Shown piece after piece: positions 58,462-64,000 of a stretch of 64,000 nt of DNA. The notes under the pieces are model-generated. The model worked only from the letters and a program-made list of their open reading frames with translations. It was not told the DNA's origin and ran no database searches. This DNA is from Megaleporinus macrocephalus. Lineage: Eukaryota; Chordata; Actinopteri; Characiformes; Anostomidae. The stretch spans positions 22,636,607-22,700,606 of the forward strand of contig CM038722.1 in assembly GCA_021613375.1 (NCBI GenBank). The letters are read 5' to 3'. The position numbers and the translations under genes are program-made. How positions within the stretch are numbered: the first letter of the stretch is position 1; each line of letters begins with the position of its first letter.

Positions 58462-61360
58462 TTAATCCACCCTCTTGCGCAGGATGATGTAGATGACACC
58501 AGTGAGCAGGGTTAGCAGCCAGCTGAACCAGGCCATGATGTAAGACCAGCCGTACCAGCCGTCCTTCTCGTCTCTGTGGAAGTGGTCCGTGTAGACTGAC
58601 AGAGCTACCATGATGCAGAAGCCTGGACAGGAGAGGAAAATTCTTAATAGAGAGAATTAAATGGGAAGGCTGACTGTGGGGTGGGTGGAAGAGCAGGGCT
58701 GAACCAAATGGGCCAAAACTGCATGGATATAAGCAGCAATGGATCTATATGATTGTATTTACATGTAAGTCGGTAGATCAGTAGATCATTTCTTTCACTC
58801 AGTTGAAACCTATTATAAGGGAAAGGCCTAACAAACTAAAACAATGATATAGGACCACCAAGTCTCCTTTGTATTGTTGACCATCAACACTTTCTACTGG
58901 CACAAGGATGAGCATGTGTGAATATAATAAATGTCAGGTAAAAAGCTTTATGTTTTATGTATTATTGCCCTTAAAATCATGCCAGAAGGAGAATGTTTAG
59001 AAGGGAATTGTAGTTTTCCTGAGTTGTTTTAAGAAATTAAAAAGCGTTTAAAATTGTTTCGATACCCACATGAGATGAGCTGCAGGACACCTGACATGGT
59101 GAACCTCTGTCCTTTCCCCAGTGTAAAGAGTTGGAATATGAACATACACAAAGAGAAGACTGCAAAAAGGCAGGCCAACACTGCAAAGGCCTGCACTGCC
59201 TGCAGGTAATCTGTTGGATGAAATAAGAGATTGTATTTAATGTAAGCTTGTTAGCCCATATTTGCATAGTAATAAACTTCTTTAAGAGTATAATATATAA
59301 TTGAGAAGCATGATAAAGTTATATACTTCAGTTACCTTTTCGATAAGATGTGGGAATGTCCATGTACACCCACACATCATCATTATTCTCCATCACCCAC
59401 CTCCCCCACAGGTCTGTATAGAGGGTTTTCGTAAACCACCAGGCCTAGAAACAGTGCATATATATTCAATTCTGCACTCTCCGGTAATAAAGACTTCAGG
59501 CTTGATCACTTCATTTGTTTATCATCACCATCCAAATGGCACAGGAGAGGCTCTTTACTTTCAATGTAAGTCAATGAAACTAGATTTTTTTCCCAGGGTA
59601 TTTTTAGCATTTCTATTGGTCCATTCATCCTTAAATCCTTTTGCTGTCCAAAGACAATACAGATCATTTATGCAGGAAAAGTACCATCCAGTTATAAATG
59701 CATCTTACAAAGGGTATGGATTTCTCCAGTGTTTTAAACCTGAGATGTAACCAAATTCATTCAGAGTGGTTTGGTGTGAAATGGTGCATAGAGAGAAATT
59801 GACCAGATTTTTTTACAGTGGTGATGACAGGTTATTTATTATCCATAGCACATGTCTACATGTCTGAGGTGCTATATGTAATGTATATGTTGGTAAGTCG
59901 TACATCTGAAAGAATTTTTTTGCACACTTCTTTGCTGTACAGCCTACATACAGGCACCACCATTTAAAAAAAATACATTTTAGACCGAACCTTTGCTGCA
60001 CACTACTTCTGTAAACATAAGCAGCAGAACCATATCTTGTAATAACTATCTATGCGGTTGCTTTTAGAGTAAAGTGCCTGCCTGTTTTTGTTAGCCAGTC
60101 TCTGGCTGGAGCTGTCCCCGGACACGTCCCTGTTTTTAACTGAATTATAACTCAATTAAGAGGGACCAAAGCAAAGCAGATGGGCAGACACCTCACAGTG
60201 TGTTTGAGTGGGTTTCCTCCAGTTACTCTGGTCTCCTCCCACAGTCCAAACACATGCATATTAGATTGATCACTTACTCTAAATTGGCTATAAGTGTGTG
60301 CATGAGTGAATGTTGGCCATGCAAGATTGTCGAGCTGTCCATGGTGTCCACTGCCTTCGCCCAATGATGCTGGGATTGGCCAAAACTGGGGAGTGGGGGG
60401 TACAAGCCATGAATTGTACTACCTGGTGAACTACATGTGCCACTTTTTTAGCCTTCCATATATGATATATGGTATATGGTGACAGCTGATGCCTCTGTCT
60501 CTCCAGAACTAGTGCTAGCCCAGGGATGTGTTTAGGGTCTGGCTATTGTGCTACAGCTACAGGTCTCTTTTTACTGCCAGAACATTTAATATGAATATAA
60601 ATTATGGGCTGGTACAACCACCGACTCATTTGTGGTAAACATATCTCACACTTAGGCGTGGCACAGTGGTGTAATGGTTAGCACTGTGGACTCAAAGCAA
60701 GGTGATCCGGGTTGGATTAACGGTCCAGGCCGTTCTTTGTGGAGTGTGCAAGTTCTCCCCATGCTTGAGTGGGTTTACTCCGATTTTCTCCCACAGTCCA
60801 AACACATGCATGATAGGTTGCATGATAGATTGGTCACTCTAAATTGGCCATAAGTGTGTGCATGAGTGAATGTTGGCCATGCGATGGACTGGCGAACTGT
60901 CCTATTGTCTATTGCCTTCGCCCAATGATGCTGGGATTGGCTCCAGCTCCCCTCATGACCCTGACTAGCTGGATAAAGCGGAAGATGATGGATGGATGGA
61001 TATCTTGTACCCTAAACTGCTGAACTTAGTGACTAGCAACACAGCTTGTCCCTGGTTTAACTTCAGAAATCTGGTCACCTTATTTTAGAGGCCTTAGACA
61101 CTTTCCATGTCTGGTTCTGATCTCTACCATTGAGAGCGATCCTGACTTGGTACGTTTCACATCAAACCACTCTGAAGTAAGCATCTTAACCATTTGATGA
61201 AAGAGAGCTTCTGATCTGCGGAATTCCACTGCAACCAGCTGCAAGTGACAAGAGAAGCACAAATAAGAGAGCTAGCACTTACATCGTCAATAGTGGCCCA
61301 GAAAAGGAAGAAGATAGTGGTGAGATGAAGGAAGCAAATTCCGGTCAAAGCCTTCAACAT
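58462..61360 (-). CDS. PMP22/EMP-family tetraspan membrane protein, EMP2/EMP3-like (4 coding exons)
   Basis: Coding exons on the minus strand: 61360-61283, 59444-59336, 59210-59070 and 58622-58462. The sum is 489 nt, giving 162 residues and TAA, within the usual 157-173 of the family. Junctions are GT-AG with matching phases (0, 1, 1). Four membrane spans lie at about residues 3-24, 67-91, 103-120 and 135-157. Family marks are AWW (27-29), DLW (37-39), LQAVQAF (65-71), FQLFTLGKGQRF (88-99), SVYTD (118-122), YGWSYIMAW (133-141) and a GVIYIILRKR C-terminus (151-160). By memory of the human proteins, LQAVQ and QLxSCxCxM resemble EMP2, while the AWW loop layout fits EMP2 or EMP3. These proteins act in membrane organisation, adhesion and myelin or epithelial junctions. 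Oddity: the first extracellular loop (27-64) has no cysteine and no N-glycosylation sequon, although the family normally has a W-LW-C-C signature. The ATG lies 42 bp inside an exon whose acceptor is at 61403, so a noncoding exon precedes it. The exact paralog is not settled. Confidence 0.87.
59545..59660 (+). repeat. Dispersed repeat family A, copy 5 (partial)
   Basis: Located just 5' of the second coding exon of the EMP-like gene, in its first coding intron. Words ACTTTCAATGTAAGTCAATG and TCTATTGGTCCATTCATCC match the other copies. The right part is lost. Confidence 0.7.
59760..59835 (+). repeat. Dispersed repeat family B, copy
   Basis: AGAGTGGTTTGGTGTGAAAT, GGTGCATAGAGAGAAATTGA and ACAGTGGTGATGACAGG match the family in order. 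It lies in an intron of the EMP-like gene. Confidence 0.55.
60160..60370 (+). mobile_element. SINE tail fragment
   Basis: Contains GTGGGTTTCCTCC, CTCCCACAGTCCAAACACAT, AAGTGTGTGCATGAGTGAAT and GCCCAATGATGCTGGGATTG. These are shared almost word for word with the fuller copy at 60651-61002. The head is missing. Confidence 0.75.
60651..61002 (+). mobile_element. tRNA-derived SINE, nearly full length
   Basis: The head GGCACAGTGGTGTAATGGTT and AGCACTGTGGACTC resembles a tRNA A-box region. The body is the usual fish text (GTGTGCAAGTTCTCCCCATG, CCCACAGTCCAAACACATGC) and it ends in ATGGATGGATGGA, a simple tail. It is intronic in the EMP-like gene and in antisense to it. Confidence 0.8.
61095..61180 (-). 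repeat. Dispersed repeat family B, reverse copy
   Basis: CATGTCTGGTTCTGATCTCT and CGTTTCACATCAAACCACTC are the reverse complement of the family words at 59760. It lies inside the same intron about 1.3 kb away. Confidence 0.5.
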
Positions 61361-62089
61361 ACTCTTTAAGAGGTGGAAGTGAAGACAAGGCGGAATTCTA
61401 ACCTATTAAAGAAAGAAAGGACAAAAAAGACAGGACTGAGCAGCTAACCGTGATGAAGGAAACTGCAGGCCTCATTAAAAAAAAAGTACCACCTCAGTAA
61501 ATCCACAGAAGTGCTTGTTCTGCACATTATGGTCAGCTGGGCAGGCCAGCGCTCTTGATGGACTGACGGACGCACAGACGTATTTTCCAACACCACAGTC
61601 TCTTTGTCTTTTTGCCTTACAGCAGCGTCAGATGTGCTAGAGCTAAAACAGTTTTAACCTCCATGTCAGCTGCCAACACATGCATATTTTATGCCTAATG
61701 GAAGCTGGGTTCCAGAATAATGTGAACAAGCCTGAGCAGGAGGACAAAGCCATCTCAGCTGCTTCAGGCTGAACATCAGTGTCTACATCATTCACATATA
61801 CATACATTCCCAGTCAGACATTCCAATCAGGTAACCATACTTTGGGCTCTGCAGCTGCGGAGATGATGAGCATAGCAGCGCGCGCAGCGTCATTGGCAGC
61901 TCCTCTGCTCTACCGCATGCAGATTTTCAGAGAACAGTATTTCTGCACTGTCATCCGGCCCGATTCCAGCTCGCACGGCTCCAACAGTTTAACAGCCGAT
62001 CAACAACTTTAACACATCCTTCGCAGCAGCCACAGCCTCGCCCGGATCAGGGAGGGATAGTAACGCGACAGACATAAAAAAAACGTTAC

Positions 62090-62310
62090 CTGTGAGGTGT
62101 ACTGCCCTTGTTTTCCTCTTTTTTTCTCTTATTTTTCTGAGATTTTGTTGATCCACACCTAGACAGAGTCTCCCATCTCCCCGCTTTCTCTTCGCTCGCC
62201 TCCTCCGCCCCCCCTCCCGCACCGGTTTTGCTGCAATGAAAACCCCACCCATCCCATCCCAAGGACTTACTTCTCCTAAGCTCTGGCATGTCCCATGACC
62301 ACACTGGCAA
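62090..62310 (-). other. Candidate noncoding first exon of the EMP-like gene
   Basis: On the minus strand CACCTCACAG is followed by donor GTAACG at 62089, and the next exon begins after an acceptor at 61403. This would give a 5' UTR exon ending at 62090. The outer boundary is a guess. The sequence around 62150-62340 is CpG-rich and purine-rich, as 5' ends often are. Confidence 0.4.
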
Positions 62311-62780
62311 CTTCAGCTGCAGCGCTGTCTCTCCACGCAGGCAGTCCGGGAAATAAAGTTGTTGTTTTATTTGTTTTTTATTTTCCTCTGGATTTAATGC
62401 ACCACTGGTCATCTGAAGGAGCCGGATCTCTCCTGGCAGCAAGAAGTCTAATCGATATATACATGTATGTCCGCGTGTTAGGTTCCAAGAAGCATCCTCT
62501 CTTCGCGTTGGCGTAACTTCTGTCCTACGCGTCCTTCTATCATCATCTCGATCTGTTAGTGTTCGTGTAGCAGCAGTACAGATGCAGCCGTAGCCGTCAT
62601 TAGTTCATCAGTCTTCAGGATCTGCTCGGCTTCATCAGTTCACTCAGTGCGCTACATCTAAAAAGTCTACGTTCCAGCGTGCTCGGCGGGCGTGGCTAAA
62701 GATATAAACACGCCCATCGCGTTCTTAAATGGAACACTGGGCGTGGCTACACGCGTAACCCCGCCCGTTGTGTTGATATA
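62311..62780 (-). promoter_or_regulatory. CpG-rich 5' flank of the EMP-like gene
   Basis: Many CpGs and GC-box-like words occur (GGCGGGCGTGGC near 62690, GGGCGTGGCTACACGCG near 62739, CCCCGCCC near 62760). The stretch is distinctly richer than its AT-rich surroundings. A promoter for the minus-strand gene is the simplest reading. A bidirectional promoter is possible but no plus-strand gene follows within the window. Confidence 0.45.
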
Positions 62781-62814
62781 AGTAAGCAACTGACAAGCCT
62801 CGTGTCTGCATACA

Positions 62815-63060
62815 CAGATCAGCCACAACAATGAAACCACCAGCCCCTACACCTGTCTTTACACGTACAGTCTATTTGATCAGCTCCAGTTAGTACTACA
62901 ATTACAGACTGTAGTCCATCTGTTTCTCTGTATGCTTTGTTGACGCCCTTTTACCCTGTTCATCAGTGCTCAAGAGCCCCAGAGGACCAACCCCAGAGCA
63001 GTAGAGTATGTGTTGCGCTGGTAAGAGTGGATCAGACAGCAGTGCTGCTGGAGTTTGGTT
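62815..63060. mobile_element. Truncated MITE related to 51772-52243
   Basis: Shares CAGATCAGCCACAACAATG, TTTGATCAGCTCCA, TACAGACTGTAGTCCATCTG and TTTCTCTGTATGCTTTGTTG with the full MITE. The right end is missing. Confidence 0.75.
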
Positions 63061-64000
63061 CACTGTAGAGTCTATAATGCATATAAACTGATTTTTTTTA
63101 TTATCACAAACCACCAGTTGACCTCAATGCATGTTCAGAGTTGTGTGCTGTATGTACAATGCAAATACAGTTACGTTGTTTTGTTTTGTTTTGGTGCCCA
63201 CAACGTTGTCAGCACTTTGTCACAACCTCCTAGAGTCCTCCATACTGTAGGGATTTCATTTGTTAAAATAGTTGTGCATGCTTTACCTACAGTTTTCTGG
63301 TTCTCATGTTACTTTGGGGAAAATAGGGAAAATATGCCTGCTAGTATATATCTTGGGGGGTGGAGGAGAAAGAAACGGGATAGAGAGAGTGAGCCAGAGA
63401 GTTGTGAGGCCGAAGGCAGCTTAGGGCTATAGCCATATTATTTTTTTGTTATTTAGGCGTGAGCTATGGTCTTACAGTAGCTCAATGAAAACCCATCTCT
63501 TATTCCAAGTCTTGTTTATTTGAGTCAGCCTGCCACAGTACGTTCCATTATATCTGCATGGAATTTTTGCCAAAAGGTAGAAATAGTAAAAATAAAATGT
63601 TATTTAGTGTGACATTGTGACAATGTTATTCAAACAACAATAAATGCACCACTTTTTGACAACATTTTAGCAACATTGTAAGAAACATTGTATGTTTGCT
63701 GGGTATTACTAATGATAGTAAAATAGACATAATTCTGAAAACATGTTTTACAAAAGCCTGCATGTACCTCTCCATCATGGATGTTTTTTAAAATATGTTT
63801 TAGACCAAATCCCAGCCTCACAACTTTAGTACAACAGTATCTCGGACATCAGGTTGTGCATTCCTAACCATACAGGAACGTTTTGTGAAGGAAAAGCTTT
63901 TCAAAGCTTTAAACTCTAGTAAGCAACTCCCTCTCTCTCTGTCTTGTTCTCAAATGGAGAAGTCTAACTTCATTTGTATCCATTTATTCATGCGCAAATT
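63061..64000. other. Terminal stretch, nothing recognised
   Basis: Short frames exist but none resembles a known protein and none is flanked by convincing splice sites. A short GA-rich patch lies at 63360-63400. Confidence 0.4.

Noticed and set aside
62086..62442. 118-codon minus-strand frame upstream of the EMP-like gene
   Set aside because: It spans the likely noncoding first exon and promoter, has a low-complexity Arg/Lys/Glu composition and ends past the predicted donor.

Overview
The window reads as AT-rich nuclear DNA of a ray-finned (teleost) fish, probably an otophysan. Genes are split into small exons with GT-AG introns. The rest is mini- and microsatellite arrays, decayed Tc1/mariner and Tol2-like hAT elements, MITEs, and tRNA-type SINEs. 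No bacterial, plasmid, phage or CRISPR features were seen. The species assignment is inference from repeat style and protein resemblance.

Four protein-coding genes can be reconstructed by splicing exons with matching phases, and each assembled CDS is an exact multiple of three. (1) Minus strand, 17345 to 6551: a three-exon gene for a 185-residue, cysteine-free, secreted coiled-coil protein that I do not recognise; it may have a noncoding first exon near 27.9 kb. (2) Plus strand, 35265 to 45573: a six-exon gene for a 240-residue single-pass immune receptor with a signal peptide, a degenerate Ig-like domain, one membrane span and a clear ITAM, best matched to NFAM1. (3) Plus strand, 49181 to 55686: a 12-exon F8A gene (317 residues; HAP40, the huntingtin-associated protein), which is intronless in mammals. 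(4) Minus strand, 61360 to 58462: a four-coding-exon PMP22/EMP/claudin-superfamily tetraspan protein (162 residues) whose first extracellular loop has lost the usual cysteine pair. F8A and this gene converge tail to tail.

Layout: 0-5 kb is satellite and minisatellite DNA plus a local duplication. 5.6-6.1 kb may be a solo LTR. 6.5-17.4 kb is gene 1 with two transposase remnants and a Tc1 deletion derivative in its introns or flank. 17.4-28.1 kb is repeat-rich and may be the first intron of gene 1. 28.1-35.2 kb has CT-rich tracts, an X-Y-X duplication and a long minisatellite with alternating units. 35.3-45.6 kb is nfam1. 45.8-49 kb is an intergenic stretch with a 33-bp minisatellite and a GC-rich patch. 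49.1-55.7 kb is f8a. 58.4-62.3 kb is the EMP-like gene with a CpG-rich 5' flank. 62.8-64 kb holds a MITE fragment and otherwise nothing recognised.

The genes do not form a pathway. Their neighbourhood is ordinary vertebrate synteny rather than an operon. The observations most worth checking are the unrecognised secreted protein, the cysteine-less EMP-like protein, the multi-exon F8A with a likely GC-AG intron, the Ig domain lacking its second cysteine, and a 50-bp minisatellite that appears to have grown out of the tail of a SINE.
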